This document shows, piece after piece, positions 29,017 to 37,218 of a stretch of DNA of 64,000 bases. The translations under genes were made by a program, and so were the position numbers. Under the pieces are notes generated by a model. That model did no database searches, was not told where the DNA came from, and saw only the letters and a program-made list of their open reading frames with translations. The stretch comes from Oscillospiraceae bacterium (GTDB taxonomy: Bacteria > Bacillota > Clostridia > Oscillospirales > Ruminococcaceae), in assembly GCA_031282245.1 (NCBI GenBank), contig JAITEB010000041.1, forward strand, positions 1 to 64,000. The letters are read 5' to 3'. Position 1 is the first letter of the stretch. Every line of letters begins with the position of its first letter.

Positions 29017-29691
29017 TCAGTTACTGACGGAAATATGAGAAGATATCCTTGCGGCAAACGATGAAATGGGCATACTCTGGACAACAACTTTTCCGGGGCC
29101 CGTGATAATAGTGTCGAACACGCCCTCGCCGCCAAGAAGCAGGTTTTTCACACCTTTGACGGTTTCCACGCTCATTGTGCAGCTTTCTTCATAGATAGCC
29201 ACAACGCCCGTATCCGCCACAAGTCTTTCACCCGCGCGGAGATCTATAGTGGAAGCATATCCGTCAATCTCCAAAAAGACAATGCCGGGACCGGTTATCT
29301 TCTGCATAATAAAGCCTTCGCCGCCGAAAAGACCCGCGCCGAGCTTTTTCTGGAAAGCGGTGGAAAGCGTAACTTTGTCGGTGGAAGCCATAAAAGCGCT
29401 TTTCTGGCATATGATAGATTCCCCGGGGCCAAGCTCTTTTGCGACAATGCTTCCCGGGAAAGAAGAAGCAAAAGCGATCTGCGCCTGGCTTCTTGCTGTG
29501 TAATGGCTGAGGAAAAGGCTTTCGCCGGAGAGCATGCGCCCAAACATTTTGCCAAGCCCGCCGCCCTTCGTCTCTGTCACTATGTCGCCGCGCGACCATG
29601 TCCTGCCGCCGTTTTCGCTGATTATGGCCTCTCCTGGCTCAAGATCGCAGATAACAACCGGAAGGCTGTTACCCTCTATAGTATAACGCAT
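29017..29691 (-). CDS. AIM24 / TIGR00266 family protein
   Basis: The product has 224 residues from ATG 29691 (MRYTIEGNSLPVVICDL). It has the family's repeated beta-rich pattern: LEPGEAIISENGG, an internal LGPGESIICQKSAFM, GAGLFGGEGFIMQKITG and a C-terminal half with LLLGGEGVFDTIITGPG. These proteins (Pfam AIM24) form a trimeric double-barrel fold. Their bacterial role is unclear; the name comes from a yeast mitochondrial protein. A Shine-Dalgarno AAGGAG is 12-13 nt upstream. Monocistronic, with the terminator at 28915-28957. Confidence 0.9.
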   Translation of the reverse strand: MRYTIEGNSLPVVICDLEPGEAIISENGGRTWSRGDIVTETKGGGLGKMFGRMLSGESLFLSHYTARSQAQIAFASSFPGSIVAKELGPGESIICQKSAFMASTDKVTLSTAFQKKLGAGLFGGEGFIMQKITGPGIVFLEIDGYASTIDLRAGERLVADTGVVAIYEESCTMSVETVKGVKNLLLGGEGVFDTIITGPGKVVVQSMPISSFAARISSHISVSN

Positions 29692-29783
29692 AAAAACCCA
29701 ACACTCCTTTAAAAGCACTGTTATATGTCTGTATCAGACAAGTTTATTCTAACATAATGCTTAATTTAATGCAAGAAAAATTA

Positions 29784-29914
29784 TCTTGATTTTAATAAAA
29801 TCAAGACGCGTTTTTTACTAAAGGCTTTTAAACTGCTCAGAAGTAAAGCCTCCTCCTCTTTTTTATTAAGAGGGGGAGGCGATTCCGCATTTCGCAGCGC
29901 GGAAAATTTTTTTT
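29784..29914 (+). other. Gene-free stretch with a palindrome and two consecutive hairpins ending in a T-run
   Basis: The 430-bp gap 29719-30148 has no coding gene. It contains a palindrome with 11-bp arms TCTTGATTTTA / TAAAATCAAGA and a 1-nt centre (29784-29806), a 13-bp stem GCCTCCTCCTCTT / AAGAGGGGGAGGC (29848-29880) and a second stem TTCCGC / GCGGAA followed by TTTTTTTT (about 29884-29914). The last looks like a plus-strand intrinsic terminator with no plus-strand gene before it. A short untranslated RNA or a palindromic repeat relic are possible. The rest of the gap is AT-rich without visible features. Confidence 0.4.
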
Positions 29915-30148
29915 GATTGTTTTTTCCGGCCTGCGCCATACGTGCTTTTTTCAGGCGCGCCGAAAAACATAAGTATCTGAATTATTCAACTGTAAAAATA
30001 TTTTATATTTGTATTAGTGTTTTTTTGATTGAACCAGGCGGTGCTTTATTATATGTTTAAATAAATTTAATCTAGATAAAAAGCGGAATCTGAATCTTAG
30101 ACTATTAAGTAAGAAAAAATAAATGCCTAAAACAAAGTTTACCAAAGT

Positions 30149-30409
30149 TTACCTCGGCTCAATAATAAGCTTTAACGCTGTCCTGTCCTCCCCCTCGATG
30201 GATACGTTTGTGAATGCGGGAACGCAAATAAGATCAATGCCGCTGGGAGCAAGGTATCCTCTTGCAATAGCGATTGATTTCACCGCCTGATTGGCGGCTC
30301 CCGCGCCCACGGCCTGAACTTCGACGATGCCGTTTGTGCGTATAACTCCCGCGATTGCGCCTGCCACTGAGCTTGGTGCGGACTTTGCTGAAACTTTTAG
30401 TATTTCCAT
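30149..30409 (-). CDS. spoVS: Stage V sporulation protein S
   Basis: The 86-residue protein is a full-length SpoVS: MEILKVSAKSAPSSVAGAIA, VQAVGAGAANQAVKSIAIAR and the C-terminal ALKLIIEPR. SpoVS is an Alba-fold protein that affects cortex and coat formation and septation in Bacillus subtilis. AGGAGG lies 9 nt before the ATG. It sits downstream of ymdB on the same strand, the order also found in Bacillus. It supports a spore-forming ancestry, though SpoVS is also kept in some non-sporulating relatives. Confidence 0.96.
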   Translation of the reverse strand: MEILKVSAKSAPSSVAGAIAGVIRTNGIVEVQAVGAGAANQAVKSIAIARGYLAPSGIDLICVPAFTNVSIEGEDRTALKLIIEPR

Positions 30410-30601
30410 GCCAATATACCTCCTAAGAATTAATATCAGATACTTGTATAAAATATAATACTATATCTTTTTACAAATCGCAACATATTTTAATAAAAAT
30501 CTTTAAATTTTTTTCTCGCAGGCTCATTATCGCCATTTATATCCTGTAATTGTTGGGTTATTCCGGAAAGATATAATATACGCAGAAAAAAACATACGGC
30601 T

Positions 30602-31369
30602 TTATTCAATTTGTATGCGTTCAATAGATAAAGCTTTGCCGGTTTTCTCATCGATTTCAATACAAACTCCGCAGAGAATGCAGGCTCCATCAGCTACTGA
30701 ATAGCGCACAGGCATATAATTAATAAACTTTTGTATAATCGGCTCTATGCATAAACCCAGCGAGGAGTTCTTTGGACCTGTCATCCCAAGGTCGGTGATA
30801 AAAGCCGTACCCTTTGGCAAAAGCCTTTCGTCGGCGGTCTGGACATGGGTGTGCGTCCCCACGACAGCCGAAACTCTGCCGTCTATATAGCTTGCCAGGG
30901 CGATTTTTTCGCTTGTCGCCTCGGCGTGGAAATCAACAAGAACAACTTTTGCCTTTATGCCGTTCAGCAGACTGTCTATATATCGGAACGGATTTGCCAG
31001 ATTTTCCATAAAGACGACGCCCATCAGGTTTATCACGCAGACGTCATAACGGCCTTTATCCACTGTGCAGAACCCGCGGCCGGGGGTCGAGTCCGGATAA
31101 TTCGCGGGGCGGAGTATATATGGGTTTTCGTCCAGGTAGTCATAAATTTCCCTTTTTTTGAAAACATGGTTCCCCGTCGTAATCACATCGGCTCCGGCTG
31201 AAAAAATTATATCCGCGCTTTTGGGGGTAATGCCGTTCTGGTTGTTGGAGTTCTCGCCGTTGACGGCCGTAAAATCCGCGTTGTAAAATCGCCGGAGCTT
31301 CGGCAGTTCTGACAAAAGAAATTCGCAGCCGGCCGAGCCAACAACGTCGCCGATGCAAAGAATCCTCAT
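30602..31369 (-). CDS. ymdB: YmdB-family metallophosphoesterase (2',3'-cyclic nucleotide phosphodiesterase)
   Basis: The enzyme has 255 residues from ATG 31369 (MRILCIGDVVGSAGC); the frame extends to 31381, but that start would lie on the Shine-Dalgarno. Metal-ligand motifs of the calcineurin-like fold: GDVVG, VNGENSNNQNGIT, TTGNHVFKK, VLVDFHAEATSEKIA and VGTHTHVQTADER. The Bacillus homologue hydrolyses 2',3'-cAMP and controls biofilm and motility decisions. It lies upstream of spoVS; rny (RNase Y), its usual neighbour, is not here. Confidence 0.94.
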   Translation of the reverse strand: MRILCIGDVVGSAGCEFLLSELPKLRRFYNADFTAVNGENSNNQNGITPKSADIIFSAGADVITTGNHVFKKREIYDYLDENPYILRPANYPDSTPGRGFCTVDKGRYDVCVINLMGVVFMENLANPFRYIDSLLNGIKAKVVLVDFHAEATSEKIALASYIDGRVSAVVGTHTHVQTADERLLPKGTAFITDLGMTGPKNSSLGLCIEPIIQKFINYMPVRYSVADGACILCGVCIEIDEKTGKALSIERIQIE

Positions 31370-31599
31370 TACGATAAACACCCCTTAAGTTAAAAAAAAC
31401 GCAAATATTAATTTAGATTTATTATAGCATATAGTCTTGCCCAATGGAAGCGTTTTTTAAACTTTATTTAGCTATTATATAAATACGCAAAGTATATTTT
31501 GCATTATAAATAGGCGATTTAAAGCTAATGCTTAGTTTTTATAGCGATTTTTGGCGCACGCGCGGATATAAGCCCCGCAGAGAGAATCTTAAATTTTTG

Positions 31600-31628
31600 T
31601 TGACACAACGGCGCGACAGTGCTAAAAT
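31600..31628 (+). promoter_or_regulatory. Promoter of the asd-dapA operon
   Basis: TTGACA (31600-31605), 17 bp, TAAAAT (31623-31628), directly upstream of the lysine riboswitch. Confidence 0.8.
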
Positions 31629-31652
31629 AATATAAAATTTAAATAAGATTCC

Positions 31653-31820
31653 AGATCAGAGGCGCGTTTTTGATGAGTAACCGGCAAAGGGCAGGCCATA
31701 TAATGCCCCGGCGAAAGGTAAAAACGCCGAAGGGACGCGGTTCGGCAGCCGCGTCGCCTGGCCGCAACTCCGAAAGGCTTGCGGCTGTCGCAATTTTTTT
31801 TGTTGCGAAGCGCTGATTTG
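31653..31820 (+). promoter_or_regulatory. Lysine riboswitch (L box)
   Basis: Conserved lysine-aptamer blocks appear in order: AGAGGCGCG, GATGAGTAA, AAAGGGCAG, GCGAAAGG, GCCGAAGGG and the 3' CTTGCGGCTGTCGC. The closing helix P1 can form between CAGATCAG (31653-31660) and CTGATTTG (31813-31820). The downstream genes asd and dapA belong to the lysine/diaminopimelate pathway, as expected. Lysine binding should favour the terminator at 31892-31919. Between them, ATAATATAA near 31834-31842 can pair with TTATATTAT near 31871-31880 as part of the expression platform. Confidence 0.88.
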
Positions 31821-31891
31821 AACTCGTTTGCATATAATATAACAGCAGTGTGAAAAAACCGCTCTCCGCTTTTATATTATTGCAGAAAGAC

Positions 31892-31919
31892 TGCCGGTTT
31901 TTGCGAACCGGTTTTTTTA
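31892..31919 (+). terminator. Riboswitch-controlled terminator before asd
   Basis: CCGGTT (31894-31899) and AACCGG (31906-31911) pair, followed by TTTTTTT. It lies 35 bp before the asd start and is the likely OFF-state terminator of the lysine riboswitch. Confidence 0.8.
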
Positions 31920-31953
31920 TTTTTTAATAAAATTTAAAGAGGAGAAAAGTAAA

Positions 31954-33033
31954 GTGAAAAAATATAAAGCAGGCATAATCGGCGCAACAGGCATGGTCGG
32001 CCAACGCTTTGTCAGCCTTCTGAAAGAACACCCGTGGTTTGAGACGGAGGTTCTGGCCGCATCGGCAAATTCCGCAGGGAAAACATACGCCGAGGCTGTC
32101 GGTTCCCGCTGGGTCATGCAAGAGCCGCTGCCGGAAAAAATCGCCGCCATGACGGTTTTGGACGCGCAGGCCGATATAGAGAGAATCGCAAAACGGGTCG
32201 ATTTTGTTTTTTGCGCCGTTAACCTGCCAAAGGCCGACACAAAAAAACTGGAAGAAGATTACGCAAGGCATGAATGTCCTGTTATATCAAACAATTCCGC
32301 CAACAGACTTGTGCCGGACGTCCCCATGGTGATCCCGGAAATAAACGACGGCCACACTGCTGTAATAAAAGCCCAGCGGAAACGCCTCGGCGCTTCGCGC
32401 GGTTTTATCGCCGTAAAGTCCAACTGTTCTATACAGTGCTATGTCCCCGCGCTGCACCCGCTTTTGAAATACGGGCTGAAGAAAGTCGCCGCCTGCACAT
32501 ATCAGGCAATTTCCGGGGCGGGAAAAACTTTCGGGCGCTGGCCGGAAATGCTTGACAATGTGATCCCGTTTATCGGCGGCGAGGAAGAAAAAAGCGAAGT
32601 CGAGCCGATGAAAATCTGGGGCGACGTTCAAAACGGTGAAATCGTCCCGGCGGCCGAGCCTGCGATCTCCGCGCAGTGCGTGCGCGTTCCCGTGAGCGAC
32701 GGCCATCTTGCGGCGGTCTTCGCCGAATTTGAGAACCCGCCCTCCCTGGAAGAAATTATAAGCGACTGGAGAAATTATAAAGGCGCGGCGCAGCTTCTGG
32801 AACTGCCCAGCGCGCCAAAACAGTTTCTGCGCTATTTCGACGAGCCTGACCGCCCGCAGACAAAACTTGACCGCGACCTGGAGAACGGCATGGGCGTTTC
32901 TATCGGGCGCTTGCGCCGGGACGGCATTTTCTCGGTGAAATTTATTTCGCTTGCGCACAACACGCTCAGGGGCGCGGCGGGCGGCGGGGTGCTGCTTGCG
33001 GAGCTTCTGGCAAAGCAGGGCTATTTGGACTGA
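31954..33033 (+). CDS. asd: Aspartate-semialdehyde dehydrogenase (archaeal/fungal-type subgroup)
   Basis: The enzyme has 359 residues. The NADP-binding start is KAGIIGATGMVGQRFVSLL. The catalytic Cys is in VKSNCSIQCYVPALHPLL, and the catalytic His in VRVPVSDGHLAAVF. The overall sequence type (SNCSIQ rather than the usual bacterial motif, length about 355) matches the archaeal/yeast-type Asd family, which occurs in a subset of Clostridia. It reduces aspartyl-4-phosphate to the semialdehyde for lysine, threonine and methionine. It is the first gene after the lysine riboswitch; dapA follows 55 bp later. Confidence 0.95.
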   Translation: MKKYKAGIIGATGMVGQRFVSLLKEHPWFETEVLAASANSAGKTYAEAVGSRWVMQEPLPEKIAAMTVLDAQADIERIAKRVDFVFCAVNLPKADTKKLEEDYARHECPVISNNSANRLVPDVPMVIPEINDGHTAVIKAQRKRLGASRGFIAVKSNCSIQCYVPALHPLLKYGLKKVAACTYQAISGAGKTFGRWPEMLDNVIPFIGGEEEKSEVEPMKIWGDVQNGEIVPAAEPAISAQCVRVPVSDGHLAAVFAEFENPPSLEEIISDWRNYKGAAQLLELPSAPKQFLRYFDEPDRPQTKLDRDLENGMGVSIGRLRRDGIFSVKFISLAHNTLRGAAGGGVLLAELLAKQGYLD

Positions 33034-33088
33034 CGCGCCTTTTCCCGGCTGTATTGGCGGCGGCAAATACTTATGGAGGCAAATATTT

Positions 33089-33976
33089 ATGAAAAAGACT
33101 GTTTTTAAGGGTTCGGGCTGCGCCATCGCGACCCCGTTTAACTCTGACGGAAGCATAAATTTTGAGGCTTTTGAAAATCTTATTAATTTTCAGATAGAAA
33201 ACAAAACGGACGCGATTGTCGTTATGGGGACCACCGGCGAAGCCTCAACTCTTAATGACGCGGATCATCTCAGGGCTATAGAGTTCTGCGTCGAGAAAGT
33301 CGCGAAGCGCGTTCCCGTGGTGGCCGGCTGCGGGAGCAACGACACCGCTCACGCCGTCGCGCTTTCCAAAAAGGCGCAGGCGCTTGGCGCGGACGCGCTT
33401 CTGCACGTCACGCCCTATTACAACAAGACTTCCCAGAGAGGGCTTGTACGCCATTTTATGATCGTTGCGGAGGCTCTTGACATCCCCGTTATTCTCTACA
33501 ACGTGCCGTCCAGAACCGGACTGAACATCCGGCCCGCAAGCTATCTTGAGCTGAGCGGGCATGAGAACATAGTGGCTGTCAAAGAAGCAAACGGGGATAT
33601 TTCTTCGATTGTGCACACCGCCGCCATTTGCGGCAGCGAGCTGGGGATATATTCCGGAAACGACGATCAGGTTGTACCGGTGCTTTCGATGGGAGGGCTT
33701 GGGGTTATATCCGTTGTTGCAAACGTCGCGCCGAAAGCTATGCACGATCTTTGCGCGCTGTATTTCGAGGGCAAGACCACGGAAAGCTCAAAGGCCCAGG
33801 CCGATATAATAGAGCTGAACGACGCGCTTTTCTGCGATGTCAACCCCATCCCGGTGAAACACGCGCTGAACCTTATGGGTATGAACGCGGGCGCCGTACG
33901 GCTTCCGCTGCTTGAAACGACAGATAAAAACAAAGAACTTATCAAGAACGTCCTGGAGAAATACAAGTTAATCTGA
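33089..33976 (+). CDS. dapA: 4-hydroxy-tetrahydrodipicolinate synthase
   Basis: The enzyme has 295 residues from ATG 33089 with GGAGG about 10 nt upstream. Motifs: KGSGCAIATPFNSDGSINFE, the pyruvate-binding MGTTGEASTL, catalytic Tyr in VTPYYNKTSQRGLVRHF with VILYNVPSRTG, and the Schiff-base Lys in IVAVKEANGD. It condenses pyruvate with aspartate semialdehyde, the committed step of diaminopimelate/lysine synthesis, so it belongs functionally with asd under the riboswitch. A strong terminator follows; the remaining dap genes are elsewhere. Confidence 0.97.
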   Translation: MKKTVFKGSGCAIATPFNSDGSINFEAFENLINFQIENKTDAIVVMGTTGEASTLNDADHLRAIEFCVEKVAKRVPVVAGCGSNDTAHAVALSKKAQALGADALLHVTPYYNKTSQRGLVRHFMIVAEALDIPVILYNVPSRTGLNIRPASYLELSGHENIVAVKEANGDISSIVHTAAICGSELGIYSGNDDQVVPVLSMGGLGVISVVANVAPKAMHDLCALYFEGKTTESSKAQADIIELNDALFCDVNPIPVKHALNLMGMNAGAVRLPLLETTDKNKELIKNVLEKYKLI

Positions 33977-33985
33977 TTTAAGGCT

Positions 33986-34020
33986 TGGCGGGGGCGGCTT
34001 TCGGCTGTCCCCGCTTTTTT
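33986..34020 (+). terminator. Terminator of asd-dapA
   Basis: GCGGGG (33988-33993) pairs with CCCCGC (34009-34014), with an inner GGC / GCC-like helix, followed by TTTTTT. Confidence 0.85.
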
Positions 34021-34081
34021 AAACATATGTTTGACATGCCCTGATTAAAGTGCTATAATATAAATTAAACTGTTTGAACAG
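34021..34081 (+). promoter_or_regulatory. lexA promoter with two flanking palindromes (candidate LexA operators)
   Basis: TTGACA (34031-34036), 17 bp, TATAAT (34054-34059) is a near-perfect promoter. AAACATATGTTT (34021-34032) overlaps the -35 and resembles the Gram-positive SOS box with GAAC/GTTC changed to AAAC/GTTT. CTGTTTGAACAG (34070-34081) is a perfect 5-2-5 palindrome about 11 bp after the -10, and a related reverse copy GTTCAAAACAG follows near 34110-34120. Autoregulation by the LexA homologue is inferred from position. Confidence 0.55.
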
Positions 34082-34142
34082 AGTTTATTTTTTAGCTATA
34101 TAAAACAGGGTTCAAAACAGAAAGGAGCGGAAAAAACAAATC

Positions 34143-34730
34143 ATGAAAGTGCTAAGCCCAAAAGCGCAGGCGACATATGAATTTATTCTGGAACGCTCGG
34201 TTGACGGCATTCCGCCAAGCGTGAGAGAAATATGCGCGCAGCTCGGCTTTAAGTCGACTTCGACGACGCACAAAATCCTGCTGGAGCTTGAGGAATCCGG
34301 CTATATATCGCGGGAATCCGGTTTCAACAGGAACATACGCGTCAACACGGAAAAAGCGCTGCAAGTCCCGCTTGTCAAGGCTGTTCCCGGCGTTAAGCCC
34401 GTCACCGCGCCGGAAAACATCGAAAGCTATATACCTTTCCGCGCAAGGGGATACAACCAGGGGGAGCTGTTCGCTCTGGCGGTAAAGGGTTCCGGAATGA
34501 GCGGCGCGGGGATTCTGGACGGCGACATAGTTATCGCCAAAAAATCTATAGGGGCGAAATCAGGCGAGCTGGTGGCCGCCGTTCTTAACGGGGAAGCAAC
34601 TGTAAGGCGTTTTCTGGAGGATGGGGACAAGCTTGTCTTAAAGGCCGAAGATCCCGGCACAGAGCCTTATATCAGCGATGAGGTGGAAATTCTTGGGCGT
34701 GTTGTGGCTTGCCTGCGATTTTATGAATGA
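34143..34730 (+). CDS. lexA: LexA-family repressor predicted to be non-cleavable
   Basis: The protein has 195 residues with the LexA architecture. The N-terminal winged HTH (1-65) is intact: GIPPSVREICAQLGFKSTST with THKILLELEESGYI. The C-terminal S24 domain is aligned without gaps to known LexA (PLV..V....P..A, then GILDGD). There the scissile Ala-Gly position reads V81-PGVK, the catalytic Ser position is Gly118 (KGSGMSGAGILDGD versus KGDSM) and the catalytic Lys is Arg155 (ATVRRF versus ATVKRF). Both dyad residues and the cleavage site are therefore changed, so RecA-stimulated self-cleavage should not occur. It may be a constitutive or differently induced repressor, or a paralogue of a functional LexA elsewhere. 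A Shine-Dalgarno AAAGGAG is 17 nt upstream of the ATG (34143), fairly distant. Confidence 0.9.
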   Translation: MKVLSPKAQATYEFILERSVDGIPPSVREICAQLGFKSTSTTHKILLELEESGYISRESGFNRNIRVNTEKALQVPLVKAVPGVKPVTAPENIESYIPFRARGYNQGELFALAVKGSGMSGAGILDGDIVIAKKSIGAKSGELVAAVLNGEATVRRFLEDGDKLVLKAEDPGTEPYISDEVEILGRVVACLRFYE

Positions 34731-34781
34731 CGCGCAATGCAAGTTCAATCACAAATATAAATAAAACCGGGGGAAGGCCAA

Positions 34782-35870
34782 GTGGAGTTTTTGAAAGAAA
34801 ACGGCGAGCGGGAATACGAAGATTTTATATGGAAGCACCCGAACGGGCATTTCATGCAGTCGCTGGAATGGGCAAAAGTTAAACCCGGCTGGAGCAGCGA
34901 CGCTATAATCTCAAGGGGAAAAGACGGCGAAATAAAAGGTTCCCTATTCGTGCTCAAAAAGAAAACGCCCGTTTTTAATATTCACTATCTCTATGCGCCC
35001 AGAGGTCCTGTCTGCGGCTGTTCTGACAAAGAAACTTTCGCGGATCTTCTGGAGGGCGTTAAAGCGCTTGCCAAAAAATGCGGCGGCTATAAATTCACCT
35101 GCGACCCCATTGTACCCGCTTCGGATTCTAATTTTCTCGCCCTGATGAAAGAGTTTGGCTTCAGCCTTAATAAAGGCCGGCTTGAGATAGGATATACTAT
35201 ACAGCCGCGTTTTCACTACAGACTGGATATAAACGGCAGAAGCGCCGATGAGCTTTTCAAAAGCTTTAACGAAAGCACCCGGCGCAATATCCGAAAGGCC
35301 ATAAAATTCGGCGTTGAGGTGAAAGTCTGCGGACTTGAAATGGTGGACGAGTTCGCCCGGATGATGGCCGTAACCGGCCAGCGCGACGGGTTTATGACCC
35401 GCCCGGCGAATTATTTTAAAAACATGTTTGAGGTGATGGGTGAAAATTTCAGGCTGTATATAGCTTTTTTCGGGGGCAGGCCCATATCCGGCGCGGTCTG
35501 CGCGCATTTCGGGCATGTGACTTATTATATTTACGGCGCTTCGGACAACGTGTACAGGAACGTCATGCCCAATTACCTGATGCAGTGGGAAATGATAAAG
35601 TGGGCTGCGGAAAACGGCTCGGATATATATGATTTTATGGGCATTTCCGGAGATCTGGAAAACAAGAACGGCCCCGCCTATGGTCTTTACAGGTTCAAAA
35701 GAGGCTTCAACGGCTATGTCGCCGAGTTTCCCGGGGAGTTCAGCATCGTCTACAACAAATTTATAGACAGGCTGATAAACACGGCGACTGATATTCAGGT
35801 CAGCATAATCCGCAGGAAAAAGGGGCTTTATAAAAAAAATGCGCAGCATGTCTCTGCTGAAACGGATTGA
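34782..35870 (+). CDS. FemAB/FemX-family peptidoglycan aminoacyltransferase
   Basis: The product has 362 residues from GTG 34782 (GGGGGAAGG upstream). It has the two tandem GNAT-like halves of the family: N-terminal FMQSLEWAKVKPGW and YLYAPRGPVCG, then C-terminal STRRNIRKAIKFGVEVK, FGGRPISGAVCAHFG and YGLYRFKRGFNG. FemX-type enzymes add the first residue of the interpeptide bridge to lipid II using aminoacyl-tRNA. The classical coiled-coil insertion of staphylococcal FemA/B is absent. The bridge amino acid cannot be predicted. The next gene begins 32 bp before this one stops. Confidence 0.9.
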   Translation: MEFLKENGEREYEDFIWKHPNGHFMQSLEWAKVKPGWSSDAIISRGKDGEIKGSLFVLKKKTPVFNIHYLYAPRGPVCGCSDKETFADLLEGVKALAKKCGGYKFTCDPIVPASDSNFLALMKEFGFSLNKGRLEIGYTIQPRFHYRLDINGRSADELFKSFNESTRRNIRKAIKFGVEVKVCGLEMVDEFARMMAVTGQRDGFMTRPANYFKNMFEVMGENFRLYIAFFGGRPISGAVCAHFGHVTYYIYGASDNVYRNVMPNYLMQWEMIKWAAENGSDIYDFMGISGDLENKNGPAYGLYRFKRGFNGYVAEFPGEFSIVYNKFIDRLINTATDIQVSIIRRKKGLYKKNAQHVSAETD

Positions 35871-37170
35871 GGAAATAATCTCTGGGGGCGCTTCGCGATT
35901 TTATGTCCCCGGGCACAAGGGAAGGTTGGGCGCTTTTGGCGGGGATTTCTCAAAGTATGATATAACGGAAATTCCCGGCGCGGACAGCCTTTACTCGCCC
36001 TCCGGCGCAATCGCCGAGCTTGAGGGGCTTGTCTCACAGGCATATAAAAGCGGCGCAAGCCTGATCAGCTGCGGAGGCTCAACGCTTGCGGTTCAGGCTA
36101 TGCTCGCCCATTACGCAAAGCCGGGCAGTGTTGTTATTATGGCGCGCAACGCTCATATTTCCGCTGTAAACGCAGCGGCGCTGCTTGGTTTTGAGCCTTT
36201 CTGGGTTTATCCGGACGGGGACGCCGGGGAAGCCCTTCCCGGGAGAATAAGCCCCCCGGCTATAGAAAAGGCGCTTGAAAAAAATCCGGGCGCGGCGGCC
36301 GTTTATATCACCTCGCCGGACTATTTCGGCGTACTGTCCGACGTGAAGGCCATAGCGGGGATTTGCGGAAAACACGGCGCGCCGCTTTTGATTGACAATG
36401 CCCACGGAGCGCACCTGTCCTTTTCCGGCCAGGCGCATCCAATACGGGAGGGCGCAGACATGTGCGCCGATTCCGCGCACAAAACGCTGCCGGCTTTAAC
36501 CGGCGCGGCTTTCCTGCACATACGCAACGGGGATTTAAAAAGCGCCATGAAGTCCCGTATGGCGCTTTTCGGCTCCACAAGCCCAAGTTATCTTGTGATG
36601 GGTTCTATTGATTATTGCATGGCCTGGCTTGCGGAAAACGGCGGGGACGATTATATCAAGCTTGCGGGCAGGGTTGAGCGCCTTGCTTTGATGGCGAAAG
36701 AAAAAGGCTTTGCGCTTCCGGAAGGCCTGCGCGACAAAACGCGCCTGACGCTCGGCGCCTGCGCGCTTGGGTATAGCGCTCCGGAACTTGCCGGATGGCT
36801 CCGCGAAAACAAAATTGAGCCGGAATATGTCGGGAACTCTTATCTTGTGCTTGTGCCAGGCCCGTTTAACGCGGAGCGGGACTTTGCCCGGCTCGAAAAC
36901 GCGATTGACAAGATAAAGCCCCGGAAACCCGCGCCGTTCTTGCGGGAGATGGAATTTTACTCTCCCAAAAGAATCTTGTCTATAAGAGAAGCGTATTTCA
37001 GCGAAATTGAGGAAATTCCTGTAGAAAAAGCTGCCGGGCGCATTCTTGCGGAGAACGTAAGCGCCTGTCCGCCGGGCGTGCCTGTTGCGCTGGGCGGCGA
37101 TAAGATTGACGGAATTTTAGAAAAAATGTTGATTTCTTATGGCGTTTTGCAAGTAAAAGTGGTAAAATAA
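35839..37170 (+). CDS. Orn/Lys/Arg decarboxylase-family PLP enzyme (YaaO-like)
   Basis: The product has 443 residues from ATG 35839 (MRSMSLLKRI); ATG 35848 is an alternative. Family motifs: FYVPGHKGRLG, GGSTLAVQAMLAHY, the PLP-lysine in DSAHKTLPALTGAAF and LLIDNAHGAHL. The short C-terminal domain and lack of a wing domain match the YaaO/SpeA-like subgroup that precedes tmk-yaaQ-yaaR-holB in many Firmicutes. The substrate (arginine or lysine) is not decidable. It overlaps femX by 32 bp and precedes darA by 48 bp. tmk and yaaR are missing from the expected order. Confidence 0.9.
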   Translation: MRSMSLLKRIEEIISGGASRFYVPGHKGRLGAFGGDFSKYDITEIPGADSLYSPSGAIAELEGLVSQAYKSGASLISCGGSTLAVQAMLAHYAKPGSVVIMARNAHISAVNAAALLGFEPFWVYPDGDAGEALPGRISPPAIEKALEKNPGAAAVYITSPDYFGVLSDVKAIAGICGKHGAPLLIDNAHGAHLSFSGQAHPIREGADMCADSAHKTLPALTGAAFLHIRNGDLKSAMKSRMALFGSTSPSYLVMGSIDYCMAWLAENGGDDYIKLAGRVERLALMAKEKGFALPEGLRDKTRLTLGACALGYSAPELAGWLRENKIEPEYVGNSYLVLVPGPFNAERDFARLENAIDKIKPRKPAPFLREMEFYSPKRILSIREAYFSEIEEIPVEKAAGRILAENVSACPPGVPVALGGDKIDGILEKMLISYGVLQVKVVK

Positions 37171-37218
37171 AATTGCGTTTTGTCTTGAAATAAATTACCC
37201 AGGGAGGTTTCTGTCTTT

